Source: Micrococcales bacterium
GTDB lineage: Bacteria > Actinomycetota > Actinomycetes > S36-B12 > UBA10799
Assembly: GCA_016719135.1 (NCBI GenBank)
Contig: JADKAV010000005.1
Location: 156,684 to 220,683, forward strand
DNA length: 64,000 nt
Direction: 5' to 3'
Numbering within the stretch: position 1 is the first letter of the stretch; every line of letters begins with the position of its first letter. The notes under the pieces are model-generated. The model searched no databases, was not told the DNA's origin, and worked only from the letters and a program-made list of their open reading frames with translations. Position numbers and translations under genes: made by a program. Positions 17,928-26,629 of the stretch are shown one piece after another.

Positions 17928-18836
17928 GTGTCGAACGCTGCCGGAACCGATCTGATCGTTGCGCTGGTCGGTCCCACGGCGTCGGGCAAGTCCGCCTTGG
18001 CCATGGATTTGGCGCAGCGCTTCGACATGGAGATCGTCGATGCGGACGCCTTCTGTCTCTACCGGGGAATGGACATCGGAACCGCGAAGCCAACGCTGTC
18101 CGATCGTGAGTCAGTGGCTCACCATTTGATCGACACCCATGAGGTCGACGAAGCGGTGGATGTGGCGTGGTATCAGGCGTCGGCGCGGTTGATCATCGAC
18201 CAGGTGCGCGCCCGGGGGGCCGTGCCGTTGTTGACGGGTGGCTCGGGCCTCTACGTTCAGGCGGTTCTGGACGAGCTGAGGTTTCCCGGCACGGACCCTG
18301 CGATCCGCGGCCGACTGGAGGCGGAACTCGAGCAGGAGGGCCCGTCCGAGATGCATCGACGCCTGCAACGGGTGGATGCACCGGCAGCCGCGCAGATCCT
18401 GCCCACCAACGGCCGCCGGATCGTTCGCGCTCTGGAGGTCAACGAAATGACCGGCGAGCATTTCACCGCCACGCTGGCTCAAACGCGCCCGTGGCGGTCT
18501 TCGGTGAGGATCGGTTGGGATCCAGGGGTCGAACCAGTGGATCAAGCGATCACCCAACGAGTGCACGACATGTGGCGGGCCGGATTCGTCGCGGAGGTGG
18601 AATCACTGCGACCTGGTATTGATCAGGGACGGACGGCGTCGCGGGCTGTCGGGTACCGACAGATCCTCGATGCGCTCGACATCGGGGACGATCCCGACAC
18701 CGCGCGCGAGCCCACGATCGCGGCCACGAGACGCCTCGCGCGTCGGCAGAGATCCTGGTTCCGGCGCGACCGGAGTGTTCGCTGGGTGGAATCCCCGTCG
18801 CAGATTTCCCAGATCCTTGGCACGCTAGGGCTATGA
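17928..18836 (+). CDS. miaA: tRNA dimethylallyltransferase MiaA
   Basis: MiaA transfers the dimethylallyl group to A37 of UNN-reading tRNAs, giving the substrate of MiaB. The 302-residue protein has the P-loop GPTASGKS (15-22), the VDADAFCLYRGMDIGTAKPT segment (serine of the usual DSxQvY replaced by alanine/phenylalanine here), and the ATRRLARRQRSWFRRD tail motif. GTG 17928 is set by the GACAAT hexamer. The stop overlaps dapF by 4 bases (ATGA), which starts a miaA-dapF-hflX operon. Confidence 0.95.
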   Translation: MSNAAGTDLIVALVGPTASGKSALAMDLAQRFDMEIVDADAFCLYRGMDIGTAKPTLSDRESVAHHLIDTHEVDEAVDVAWYQASARLIIDQVRARGAVPLLTGGSGLYVQAVLDELRFPGTDPAIRGRLEAELEQEGPSEMHRRLQRVDAPAAAQILPTNGRRIVRALEVNEMTGEHFTATLAQTRPWRSSVRIGWDPGVEPVDQAITQRVHDMWRAGFVAEVESLRPGIDQGRTASRAVGYRQILDALDIGDDPDTAREPTIAATRRLARRQRSWFRRDRSVRWVESPSQISQILGTLGL

Positions 18837-19651
18837 CGACATCCGTGAGGTTCACCAAGGGCCATGGCACGGGTAACGATTTCGTGTTCGTCCACGATGT
18901 GGAGGGGCTGTTGACCGTGACGCCGGAGGCCGTCCGAGCGGTGTGTGATCGGCGTTTCGGTCTCGGTGGGGACGGGCTGATCCGGGTGGTGCACGATGGC
19001 GCTCACTGGTTCATGGACTATCACAACGCTGACGGTTCCATCGGCGAGATGTGCGGGAACGGGGCACGGGTATTCGCAGCGTTGCTGCGGGAAGAGGGTT
19101 TGGTGACCACCGACGAATTCGCGATAGCCACTCGTGGTGGTCTGCGCCCAGTGCGTCTTCAGGACGACTGCGTCAGCGTCGATATGGGAATCCCGCGCAC
19201 GGATGAGTCTGCGGTCAAAGTCACCGCGAACGGTCTCACCTGGGAGGCGCAGGCGGTGTTCATGCCCAATCCCCATGCGGTGGCGTTCGTCGACGATCTG
19301 CAAGAACCGGGTCCGCTGAACTCATCCCCTGAGATCGACTCCAGCGTGTTCCCAGACGGAACCAACGTGGAGTTCGTGGTCGTCCAGCAGCCCGGGGAGC
19401 ACGTGTCGATGCGTGTCCACGAACGGGGTGTGGGGGAGACACTTTCGTGCGGCACCGGGATATGCGCGGTGGCCGACCGGGCCTTCAGCCGGGCCGACGT
19501 TCATGGCCCGGCATCCATCCGGGTGGACGTTCCCGGCGGCACGGTACAGGTGCGACGCACCACAGAAGGAACCCTGGTGCTCACCGGGCCGGCCGAACTG
19601 GTCGCGCACGGCCATCTATCACCCCAACTATCGGAGATGTTCCATGGCTGA
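18833..19651 (+). CDS. dapF: Diaminopimelate epimerase DapF
   Basis: DapF converts LL- to meso-diaminopimelate for peptidoglycan and lysine. The 272-residue protein has both catalytic cysteines, C74 in MCGNGAR and C206 in LSCGTG, and the HNADGS substrate loop. ATG 18833 overlaps the miaA stop, and its stop overlaps the hflX start by 8 bases. The gene lies apart from dapA (1 kb) in the same window, as usual in actinobacteria. Confidence 0.96.
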   Translation: MTTSVRFTKGHGTGNDFVFVHDVEGLLTVTPEAVRAVCDRRFGLGGDGLIRVVHDGAHWFMDYHNADGSIGEMCGNGARVFAALLREEGLVTTDEFAIATRGGLRPVRLQDDCVSVDMGIPRTDESAVKVTANGLTWEAQAVFMPNPHAVAFVDDLQEPGPLNSSPEIDSSVFPDGTNVEFVVVQQPGEHVSMRVHERGVGETLSCGTGICAVADRAFSRADVHGPASIRVDVPGGTVQVRRTTEGTLVLTGPAELVAHGHLSPQLSEMFHG

Positions 19652-21002
19652 TCCCGACCTGCGAATCGAGGATCAGCTCGCCGACCGCGAGGCGCTGCGC
19701 CGGATCCCCGGGCTGTCCACCGAACTCGAGGACATCAGCGAGGTCGAATACCGCCAGGTCCGCCTCGAACGCGTGGTCCTGGTGGGCGTGTGGACCCACG
19801 GCAGCGCCCTGGATGCACAACGTTCGCTGCAGGAACTCGCCCGGCTGGCCGAGACCGCCGGATCGGTGGTGCTCGAAGGCGTGGTGCAGCGCAGGTCAGT
19901 CCCCGATCCTGCGACGTATGTCGGATCCGGCAAGGCCATCGAGTTGCGCGACATCGTGCAGGCCACGGGAGCGGACACGGTGATCTGTGACGGGGAACTG
20001 ACACCGGGTCAGTTGCGCAAACTTGAGGCCATCGTGCAGGTCAAGGTGGTCGACAGGACGTGGTTGATCCTGGACATATTCGCCCAACATGCACGCAGCA
20101 AAGAGGGCAAGGCGCAGGTCGCGCTGGCCCAGATGGAATACATGTTGCCGCGACTGCGCGGCTGGGGAGAGGCGCTGAGCCAACAGGGGGCAGGCATCGG
20201 AACCCGGGGGCCGGGAGAGACGAAGATCGAGACCGACCGCCGACGGATCCGGGCGCAGATGACCCGACTGCGTAGACAGTTGCGCACCCTGGATCGCGTG
20301 CGGTCGTCGAAGGCATCGCGCCGGCGCGCCTCGGACGATCCCTCCGTGGTGATCGCCGGATATACTAACGCGGGGAAGTCGAGTCTGCTCAATCGATTGA
20401 CGGGGGCCGGTCTGCTGGTGGACGACGCGCTGTTCGCGACGCTGGATCCCACGGTTCGGCAGGGCCGCACACCCACTGGCAGGCGTTTCACTGTGACGGA
20501 CACCGTCGGGTTCGTCCGCCATCTGCCGCACGAACTGGTCGAGGCGTTCAAGTCGACCCTGGAAGAGGTCAGTGCAGGTGACCTGGTGCTGATCGTGCTG
20601 GACGGGACGGATCCCGACCCCTTCGGTCAATTGGCGGCCGTGCGGGAAGCGATGCGTGAGTCGCGCGACAGCGATGCCGCCGAGCTGGTGGTCGTCAACA
20701 AGGCCGACACCGCCGACCCCGACACTCTGTCCGCCATCCGACGCGAGCTGCCCGGCTCGTTGGAGGTCTCCGCCCTTACCGGACAGGGCCTTGATGTACT
20801 GCTTGACCGCCTCGACGAGATGTTGCCTGATCCAACGGTGGCCGTGGACGCCGTCGTCCCGTTCGACCGAGGTGATCTGGTCTCCAGGGTCTATGCCGTG
20901 GGTACCCACGTGGACGTCGAGCACCAGGAGGCAGGTACGCAGGTCCGGGCGCGGGTTCCGGCCGACCTTGCTGCAGCCATCAGCGCAGCGCAAACCGAGT
21001 GA
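19644..21002 (+). CDS. hflX: GTPase HflX
   Basis: HflX is a ribosome-associated GTPase that splits stalled ribosomes under stress. The 452-residue protein has the N-terminal HflX domain with a glycine-rich motif (GIGTRGPGETKIETDRR), a coiled-coil linker, then the G domain with GYTNAGKSSLLN (G1), DTVGFVR (G3) and VVNKAD (G4). ATG 19644 is preceded by GGAGATG and overlaps dapF by 8 bases; the residues before it in frame belong to a non-coding reading of dapF. Confidence 0.95.
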   Translation: MADPDLRIEDQLADREALRRIPGLSTELEDISEVEYRQVRLERVVLVGVWTHGSALDAQRSLQELARLAETAGSVVLEGVVQRRSVPDPATYVGSGKAIELRDIVQATGADTVICDGELTPGQLRKLEAIVQVKVVDRTWLILDIFAQHARSKEGKAQVALAQMEYMLPRLRGWGEALSQQGAGIGTRGPGETKIETDRRRIRAQMTRLRRQLRTLDRVRSSKASRRRASDDPSVVIAGYTNAGKSSLLNRLTGAGLLVDDALFATLDPTVRQGRTPTGRRFTVTDTVGFVRHLPHELVEAFKSTLEEVSAGDLVLIVLDGTDPDPFGQLAAVREAMRESRDSDAAELVVVNKADTADPDTLSAIRRELPGSLEVSALTGQGLDVLLDRLDEMLPDPTVAVDAVVPFDRGDLVSRVYAVGTHVDVEHQEAGTQVRARVPADLAAAISAAQTE

Positions 21003-21079
21003 GGCCTTTGCTTGGTTGCTGAAGGCGGCCGGTTACGCACATGCGAACGGCGGACGGACCGCGTGCGCCTCGATACTGC

Positions 21080-21085
21080 CAGAAT
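21080..21085 (+). promoter_or_regulatory. dinG-like gene -10-like element
   Basis: CAGAAT, 6 bases, ATG 21092. It supports ATG 21092 rather than the in-frame ATG at 21041. Confidence 0.4.
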
Positions 21086-21091
21086 CGACGT

Positions 21092-22996
21092 ATGACCCCC
21101 ACCACCCGGCACTTGCTCGACATGGTCGTCGCGGACCTTCGCGGCTCGGATCGACCTGGTCAGCAGGAGATGGTGGAACTTGTGGAGGAGTCGCTGGACA
21201 AGCGTTCCACGGTGCTCATCCAGGCGGGAACAGGTACGGGGAAGTCGGTGGGCTACTTGTTGCCAGCCGTGGTGCATGCCGCCGATGCTGAACCCGGTCG
21301 TTCCCGCGTGGTCGTCGCCACCGCCACACTCGCACTGCAGCATCAGTTGGTGGAGCGTGATCTTCCGCGGATGCTGGGCGCGTTGTCTGACGAGCTGCGT
21401 CGTGACGTGACCTATTCGACCCTGAAGGGTAGGAGCAACTACTTGTGCCTGGCAAGGGTCTCTGGGTCCGATCCGGACCAGCAGACTCTTGAACGCTCAA
21501 CTCTGGAAGAGCAGGCAGCCAGGATCAACGAATGGTCGCAGTCAACGCAGACCGGTGACCGTGACGAACTCGAGGATATCTCCGGTATCGTCTGGTCGGC
21601 GTTCTCGGTGACTGCACAGGAGTGCTCGCGCGGCTCAGGCTGTGCCTTCGTGGAAGACTGCTGGGCTGAACGCGCGATCGCGAACGCTCGCTCCTCGGAC
21701 ATCGTCGTCACCAATCACACATTGCTTGCGCTGAACGCCGTGCAGGAGGGGATCATCGGTGAGCACGCTGCGGTGATCGTCGATGAGGCACACGCCCTGC
21801 CTTCTGCCCTTCAGCGAGCGGCCACCAACGAGTTGTCCGTCGAGGCGTTGAATCGGGCTGCCCGACGCACGCAGGCGGCCGGTCAAACCGATGAGGCGGA
21901 TCGGGTGCAGGATGCAGCCGACGCTTTCGAGAATGCGCTCCTGGTGTGGGACGCGCCTGAAGGCAGGCGATTGGCGCAGCTGCCGCAGGCCGTTCAGCAG
22001 GCCCTGGCCAGTGTCCGCGAGGCGTGCGGGATCGCGGCAGCCGCCCTGCGCCGGGCAACCGAGGCTGATCCAGCGGCCCGTCAGCGCGCCATCGCCGCTG
22101 TGGAGGACGTGCACGCAGCAGCGGGGGAGTTACTGTCTGCGGACGAGTCCCGCGTGATGTGGCGTCGGAGGGACCGATTGGTGGTGCTGCCGCTAGACGT
22201 TTCCGCCGTGGTGCAGGACGGGATCATCGGGGAGCGCACCGCCGTTTTCACCTCCGCGACCCTACAACTGGGCGGTTCGTTCGACACGATCGCCGAGCAA
22301 CTCGGTCTGGCGAAGGGCTCCTGGGTCGCAAGCGACGTGGGCAGCCCTTTCGCATACGAATCTCAGGCGATTCTGTTCGTCCCCGATCGGTTGTCGCCGC
22401 CCGGACCCGATTGGCCCACGCCGCAGGCGCTGGGGCTGGCCGCCGATCTCGTCGCCGCGGCAGGTGGTCGTGCGTTGGTTCTCATGGCCTCGTGGAACGG
22501 GGTCGAGGCCATGGCCGCAGCACTTGCCGGCGTGGTTCCGGGCACGTTGCTGACTCAGCGACGTGGCGAACCGACGGCCGGGCTCATCCGTGCCTTCTCC
22601 GAAGAGCCCAACAGCGTGCTGATCGGAACACTCGGGCTGTGGCAGGGTGTCGATGTCCCCGGTGCAGCCTGCACGCTGGTGATCATCGACAAGCTCCCCT
22701 TCCCCCCTCCCAGTGATCCGGTCGTCAGTGCCCGCCAAGCCGCCATCGATGCCCGCGGCGGATCTGGCTGGATGCAGGTGTCCCTGCCACAAGCGGCCGT
22801 CACGTTGGCGCAGGGCGCCGGGCGACTCATCCGGTCCAACACCGACCGTGGAGTCGTTGCGATCCTGGACAGTCGCCTGGCCAACCGGCGCTACGGCGGC
22901 TATCTGCGCCGAAGCCTGCCGCCGTTCAGCTTCATGACCGACGTCTCCAAGGTTCGTGACGCTCTCGGTCGCCTGGATGCCTCCTTCACTGCGTAG
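21092..22996 (+). CDS. DinG/XPD-type ATP-dependent DNA helicase
   Basis: A 634-residue superfamily 2 helicase of the DinG/YoaA/XPD group, expected to unwind DNA 5'-3' with a 4Fe-4S cluster. Seen motifs are Walker A (AGTGTGKS), VVATATLALQHQL (Ia), DEAH (IVDEAHALPS), cluster cysteines (one in NYLC, three in CSRGSGCAFVEDC), the SATLQ motif and QGAGRLIRS near the C-terminus. It follows hflX by about 90 bases with its own leaderless-type promoter. I see no SOS box before it, so damage induction is not shown. A hairpin follows the stop. Confidence 0.92.
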   Translation: MTPTTRHLLDMVVADLRGSDRPGQQEMVELVEESLDKRSTVLIQAGTGTGKSVGYLLPAVVHAADAEPGRSRVVVATATLALQHQLVERDLPRMLGALSDELRRDVTYSTLKGRSNYLCLARVSGSDPDQQTLERSTLEEQAARINEWSQSTQTGDRDELEDISGIVWSAFSVTAQECSRGSGCAFVEDCWAERAIANARSSDIVVTNHTLLALNAVQEGIIGEHAAVIVDEAHALPSALQRAATNELSVEALNRAARRTQAAGQTDEADRVQDAADAFENALLVWDAPEGRRLAQLPQAVQQALASVREACGIAAAALRRATEADPAARQRAIAAVEDVHAAAGELLSADESRVMWRRRDRLVVLPLDVSAVVQDGIIGERTAVFTSATLQLGGSFDTIAEQLGLAKGSWVASDVGSPFAYESQAILFVPDRLSPPGPDWPTPQALGLAADLVAAAGGRALVLMASWNGVEAMAAALAGVVPGTLLTQRRGEPTAGLIRAFSEEPNSVLIGTLGLWQGVDVPGAACTLVIIDKLPFPPPSDPVVSARQAAIDARGGSGWMQVSLPQAAVTLAQGAGRLIRSNTDRGVVAILDSRLANRRYGGYLRRSLPPFSFMTDVSKVRDALGRLDASFTA

Positions 22997-23009
22997 GCCT
23001 GGTCGGTAC

Positions 23010-23027
23010 CACCCCGTGTGCGGGGTG
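23010..23027 (+). terminator. Hairpin after dinG-like gene
   Basis: CACCCCG-TGTG-CGGGGTG, a 7-bp stem with a 4-base loop, 13 bases past the stop codon, between it and the convergent HNH gene. Confidence 0.55.
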
Positions 23028-23070
23028 TCGGTGGCTTCGCGATGTCTTCGCTCACCCTCCGGGCGGCTGC

Positions 23071-24313
23071 TCAGGGGGGTCCTCGGGTGTGGGTGATGAC
23101 GGGGATGGTGTGGGTGTCCATGGTGATGGTGTACCGGCCGTGGTGTAGGTCGTTGTGACATCTCGAACAGAGGAGTGCCAGGTTTGACAGGTCGGTTCTG
23201 CCGCCGTCTTTCCAGTGGATGATGTGGTGGGCGTGGCAGTGCCGCGGGGTCCGTCCGCAGCGGATGCAGCCGCGGTCGCGGGCGATCAGCGCGGCCCATT
23301 GGGCCGCGGATGCCCGGCGCCGTTTTCGTCCGAGGGCGAGGGGGATGAAGGTGCCTGTGCGTTTGATCCCGAAGATCACCGTGCACACCGCCGCGCACGA
23401 CAACAGATCAAACGATCCAGCGCCCAGGGGGGTGCCGTCGACCAGGGTCGCGTTGTCACTGGTGGGCAGGTTCTCCAAATCCACCAGGATGGACACCGCG
23501 GACACCCCGCCGGGGTGGGTGTTGGCCGCCGCCGCCTTCGACATGTCGGTCAGGGCATCAGCGCGGCGCTGGGCCGGGGTGGTGGTGTCGTGGGTGTCCG
23601 GCGGTCGGGTGAACGATGCCAGGGTTTCGGCCAGGGATCGCCCCGTCGACCTCGTCGAGCATCCCGGTGATCGCCCACATCCCATTCGCGCGGGCAGACA
23701 GGCGCAGGGAGCGTTTGGCGCGTTGCTGATCCAGTGTGAGGTCCAGGTGGGTGGGGTTGTCGGCCTCAGCGACAACCTGCAGTACCCGGCGCACCTCCGA
23801 CGCATCGGTCAACTTCGCCAGGCCGACGATCGCGGCCTCTTTGCTGGTGAAGTCATCGATCGCGGGGGCGTGGGCCAGGATCTGATACACATGCAACCCC
23901 GAAATACTCCCGGCAGCCCACGCATCCTTGACCGTGGGTAGGTCGTGCAGGGCGTTGGCGGTGTTCACCATCCCCGACCCCACCGCCACCGGGGATCCGG
24001 TGGCGATCGCCACCAGCGACCCGGTGGTGCCTGCGCCCAGGACCCGGGAATCCCCACCGGTATCGGCGGCACCGGCCAGACCGGTCAGATACGCCTCGAT
24101 GCGGTTCCGCAACTTCGCGGTGTGCCGCATCGCCGCGGCGCGTTCCTCCGCGCACAGCAGGTCGGGGTCCGGCAGCGCATCTATATCGTCGTTGATCTGG
24201 TCGAACCCGGCCGGGGCGGCAGTGGGTAGGGAGGCGCGGATCCGGGCCCGGCGGTGCGCCGCCCGCGACACATCAAAAAACGACGAAGAAGCAGCAGTAG
24301 ACGTAACGGCCAT
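23071..24313 (-). pseudogene. DUF222/HNH endonuclease (13E12-repeat family), frameshifted
   Basis: The gene encodes a DUF222 protein with a C-terminal HNH nuclease domain, the REP13E12 family that is multicopy in actinobacteria. The N-terminal part (24313 down to about 23640) reads MAVTSTAASSSFFD ... GMWAITGMLDEVDG; the rest (SLAETLASFTRPPD ... to 23071) continues in another frame. Removing one C from the CCC run at 23634-23636 joins them as VDGAILAETLASF. The HNH part is intact (CIRCGRTPRHCHAHHIIHW ... LCSRCHNDLHH). Either a recent one-base insertion inactivated it or the base is a sequencing error. A 45-bp tandem array lies just upstream. Confidence 0.85.
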
Positions 24314-24416
24314 AGGACACCCCCGATCGACACAAGAACCTTGAATGTCGTATCGGAGAGGCTTGGTGCCCCACCGCGACGTCGCTCCACGAGCTGACGA
24401 AAACCAACTACCAACT

Positions 24417-24734
24417 ACCTGTTACGAACCATAAACCCAGGGGCTGACATCCACCCCCGCCCACCTCTTCGAACCATAAACCCAGGGTCCGACATTCTCC
24501 CCGGACTACCTGTTTCGAACCGTAGACCCAGGGTGTGACATCTTCCCCGGACTACCTGTTTGAACCATAAACCCGGGGTGTGACATTCTCCCCGAGCTAC
24601 CTGTTCGAACCGTAAACCTAGGGTGTGGCGTCTTCCCTGGACCACCTGTTTCGAACCGTAAACCCGGGGTGTGACATCTTCCCCGAACCGCCTGTTCTGA
24701 ACTATAAGCCGCGGGTGTGACATCTCACCGAGCT
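24417..24734. repeat. Seven tandem copies of a 45-46 bp unit
   Basis: Units start at 24417, 24463, 24508, 24554, 24599, 24644 and 24690. Each follows the pattern ACCTGTTTCGAACCGTAAAC, then CCAGGGTGTGACATCTTCCC, then CGGACT. A degraded eighth copy may run to about 24765. Copies differ by a few substitutions and one-base indels. There are no unique spacers, so it is not a CRISPR. No convincing reading frame is kept across units. The array sits between the HNH gene's start and the lexA terminator. Confidence 0.9.
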
Positions 24735-24954
24735 ACTTGATCCATGAACCGAGTCTGCGGCATTTCCGTGGCGGCCTATTCGCAAGATTTGCCCTGGTCT
24801 GGCAAGTTCTCCGGCTGGCAGTCCAGACACCTTCTCCACAATCTGGTGCCGCGACACGTGCACACCTCGAAGCATGCAGGCTCCTGTCTGATGCTTAAGG
24901 TTCGACGTGAGGGTCCTCGCGTGAACCCCTGGTGTCCAGTTGAGATGCCAGCCC

Positions 24955-25001
24955 GCAAAGTGAAGGTCCCGCGCACCGCAGAGACGGGACCTTCACTTTG
25001 C
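24955..25001 (-). terminator. Perfect 17-bp inverted repeat after lexA
   Basis: GCAAAGTGAAGGTCCCG (24955-24971) and its exact complement (24985-25001) are separated by 13 bases. It begins 19 bases beyond the lexA stop and would end lexA transcription; being symmetric it may act both ways. Confidence 0.8.
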
Positions 25002-25019
25002 GTGAGGGGCCGGAGTGAT

Positions 25020-25730
25020 TCAGATCTTCCGCAGGACGGCTACGACGAGTCCAAGAATCTGACAGTCGTCGCCGTTGATCGGCTCGAAAGCGGGGTTGTG
25101 CGGCAGTAGCCAGACATGTCCATCGCTGCGCTTGAACGTCTTTACGGTGGCCTCGTCATCCAGCAGCGCGGCCACGATCTCGCCGTTGCTCGCATCCGGC
25201 TGCCGCCGAACCACGACCCAGTCGCCGTCGCAGATGGCGGCCTCAACCATGGAGTCACCGATCACCTTAAGCAGGAACAACTCCCCGTCACCCACCAGCT
25301 CTGCGGGAAGTGGGAAAACACTCTCCACCGACTCCTCGGCCAGAATCGGACCGCCTGCCGCGATCCGCCCGACGAGCGGTACGTATCGGGGAGTGGGCCT
25401 GTCGTCGCCACTGCCGGTGTCGTCGAGCTCGTCCGGCAGCAGAACCTCGAGTGCGCGCGGGCGATGAGGGTCTCGCCGGATATAGCCCTTCCGCTCGAGA
25501 GCCTTCAACTGGTAGTTCACGCTCGAAGGGCTGGTCAATCCGACGACTTCCCCGATCTCACGGACCGAGGGTGGGTAGCCGCGGGCAGCGACGGTCCTGC
25601 GGATTTCGGTCAGAATGATCCGCTGGCGTTCGGTCAGGCCGTCGCGTCCAGGAGTGGCATCGGGCATTTCGACCACCTGTCCCTCAGATGAGCCGTCTTT
25701 CGGATCGTTGGTTGTCGCGGATGACGCCAT
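25020..25730 (-). CDS. lexA: SOS repressor LexA
   Basis: LexA represses DNA-damage genes until RecA filaments trigger its self-cleavage. The 236-residue protein has a variable 40-residue N-terminus, the winged HTH (YPPSVREIGEVVGLTSPSSV), the cleavage site in RIAAGGP (Ala-Gly), the catalytic serine in GDSMVEA and the catalytic lysine in ATVKTFKR. ATG 25730 is chosen because GGGAGGA stands 4 bases before it; an ATG at 25832 would place the promoter and operator inside the gene. An SOS box overlaps the -35, so it is autoregulated. Confidence 0.97.
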   Translation of the reverse strand: MASSATTNDPKDGSSEGQVVEMPDATPGRDGLTERQRIILTEIRRTVAARGYPPSVREIGEVVGLTSPSSVNYQLKALERKGYIRRDPHRPRALEVLLPDELDDTGSGDDRPTPRYVPLVGRIAAGGPILAEESVESVFPLPAELVGDGELFLLKVIGDSMVEAAICDGDWVVVRRQPDASNGEIVAALLDDEATVKTFKRSDGHVWLLPHNPAFEPINGDDCQILGLVVAVLRKI

Positions 25731-25758
25731 GGTTCCTCCCTTGTCGATGTATGCCTCC

Positions 25759-25787
25759 ACATTAGCCAGGTCTCGGCGATTACTCAA
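25759..25787 (-). promoter_or_regulatory. lexA promoter
   Basis: On the minus strand TTGAGT (25787-25782), 17 bases, TAATGT (25764-25759). The -35 is overlapped by the SOS box at 25784-25799. Confidence 0.7.
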
Positions 25788-25799
25788 ACATATGTTCGA
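25784..25799 (-). promoter_or_regulatory. SOS box at lexA
   Basis: TCGAACATATGTTTGA on the minus strand: GAAC-N4-GTTT, one change from the perfect palindrome. It covers the lexA -35 element. Confidence 0.8.
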
Positions 25800-25862
25800 C
25801 ATTGTGTAAACGTGTCGTACCTGTGTGTTCACATCGAAAATGTCATACCCGAGGGGTAGACA

Positions 25863-25894
25863 TCGAACATGCGTTCATGAGAACGTGTGTTCGA
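25863..25894 (+). promoter_or_regulatory. Two adjoining SOS boxes before the LysM gene
   Basis: TCGAACATGCGTTCAT (25863-25878) and GAGAACGTGTGTTCGA (25879-25894) are both perfect GAAC-N4-GTTC sites lying end to end. They are 27 bases from the LysM start codon. Confidence 0.85.
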
Positions 25895-25920
25895 GCAGAT
25901 AGTGAGATAAGGAGTTCGCA

Positions 25921-26394
25921 ATGGCTATCATCAGCGCTTCCCCAGGGATCACGGTCGGGGCACTGCGTCCATCCGTTCGGTTTGCTCCCGGGCCAGAGTT
26001 GCCGGCCCATCCCGCGCGCCCCTCAGTCGGAGAGCGGGGCACGTCGCCTGATCAGGCGGCCAAGCCGCAACTGCGGATCCCCGCCGGAATGCGCTTGATC
26101 GCCGGGATTGTCGGTCTATTCATCTTGACGCTGGCCTTATCCGGGCTGATATCACGAGCAGCCAGCACGGTGGCTGCCGTTGCCGACGCGCCAGCCCACC
26201 ACTCGGCGCCTGTGGAGAGTGTGGCCTATCCGGCGTGGACGGTTGGCCCGGGCGACAGCCTGTGGAGCATCGCGCGAGCCACCGCTCCGGAGGCCGATCC
26301 AAGAGCGACGGTACAGGTGCTCCGGACGCTGAACGGTCTCTCGCCGCAGCACGTGCTCCAGGTCGGCGAGGTTCTGCAGCTTCCCATGCGCTGA
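25921..26394 (+). CDS. SOS-controlled membrane LysM protein (DivS/Rv2719c position)
   Basis: A 157-residue protein with a polar N-terminus of about 57 residues, one membrane helix (about 58-84, LIAGIVGLFILTLALSG) and a C-terminal LysM domain (about 106-156, YPAWTVGPGDSLWSIARA ... VLQLPMR). It is divergent from lexA, where actinobacteria keep SOS-induced cell-division suppressors (DivS in Corynebacterium, Rv2719c/ChiZ in Mycobacterium) of the same layout. The role as a division inhibitor is inferred from position, layout and the two SOS boxes; no hydrolase domain is visible. AAGGAG precedes the ATG by 7 bases. Confidence 0.85.
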   Translation: MAIISASPGITVGALRPSVRFAPGPELPAHPARPSVGERGTSPDQAAKPQLRIPAGMRLIAGIVGLFILTLALSGLISRAASTVAAVADAPAHHSAPVESVAYPAWTVGPGDSLWSIARATAPEADPRATVQVLRTLNGLSPQHVLQVGEVLQLPMR

Positions 26395-26397
26395 GGC

Positions 26398-26426
26398 GGA
26401 CCGAAACGCCCCATTTGGGGTGGTCC
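26398..26426 (+). terminator. Hairpin after LysM gene
   Basis: GGACC ... CCCC-ATTT-GGGG-T-GGTCC: a 4-bp inner stem and 5-bp outer stem with an internal loop, starting 3 bases after the stop. Confidence 0.5.
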
Positions 26427-26538
26427 TGCTGAGGGCTGCGACACGCGTCGAGAAACACTGAGCCGAAAGTGCTTGCACATAGGCCGCGGCGCGCATACGG
26501 TTACCACCACATGTAGTAGTTACACCGATGTGATTCAT

Positions 26539-26551
26539 CCACAGATTGTGG
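26539..26551 (+). promoter_or_regulatory. Possible NrdR operator
   Basis: CCACAGATTGTGG is a near-palindrome 79 bases before nrdR; a related CACAGGTTGTCC starts 21 bases further on, two helical turns away. The match to NrdR boxes is loose. Confidence 0.25.
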
Positions 26552-26629
26552 TGGGTTCGGCACAGGTTGTCCCCAGGTAATCCGCCGAACAGTCCACAAC
26601 CGTCAACGAAATCCAGGTTGGGAGGCCCC

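Noticed and set aside
19760..19780. SOS-like GAACGCGTGGTC inside hflX
   Set aside because: One mismatch in a half-site and inside a coding region far from any start.
24415..24723. Coding frame on the minus strand through the 45-bp array
   Set aside because: Units of 45 and 46 bases alternate, so the frame is not preserved between copies; no start signals.
24417..24734. CRISPR array
   Set aside because: The whole 45-46 bp unit is repeated without unique spacers, and no cas gene is nearby.
24417..24734. tRNA T-arm (GGTTCGAA on the minus strand)
   Set aside because: The motif recurs every 45 bases as part of the repeat and no acceptor or anticodon stem can be formed around it.
24744..25109. 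121-codon frame between the array and lexA
   Set aside because: It runs through the lexA terminator and into lexA on the opposite strand, and has no family-like sequence.
26427..26629. B12 riboswitch before nrdR-nrdJ
   Set aside because: No recognisable B12-box or matching core could be found; in Streptomyces that switch controls the class I genes instead.
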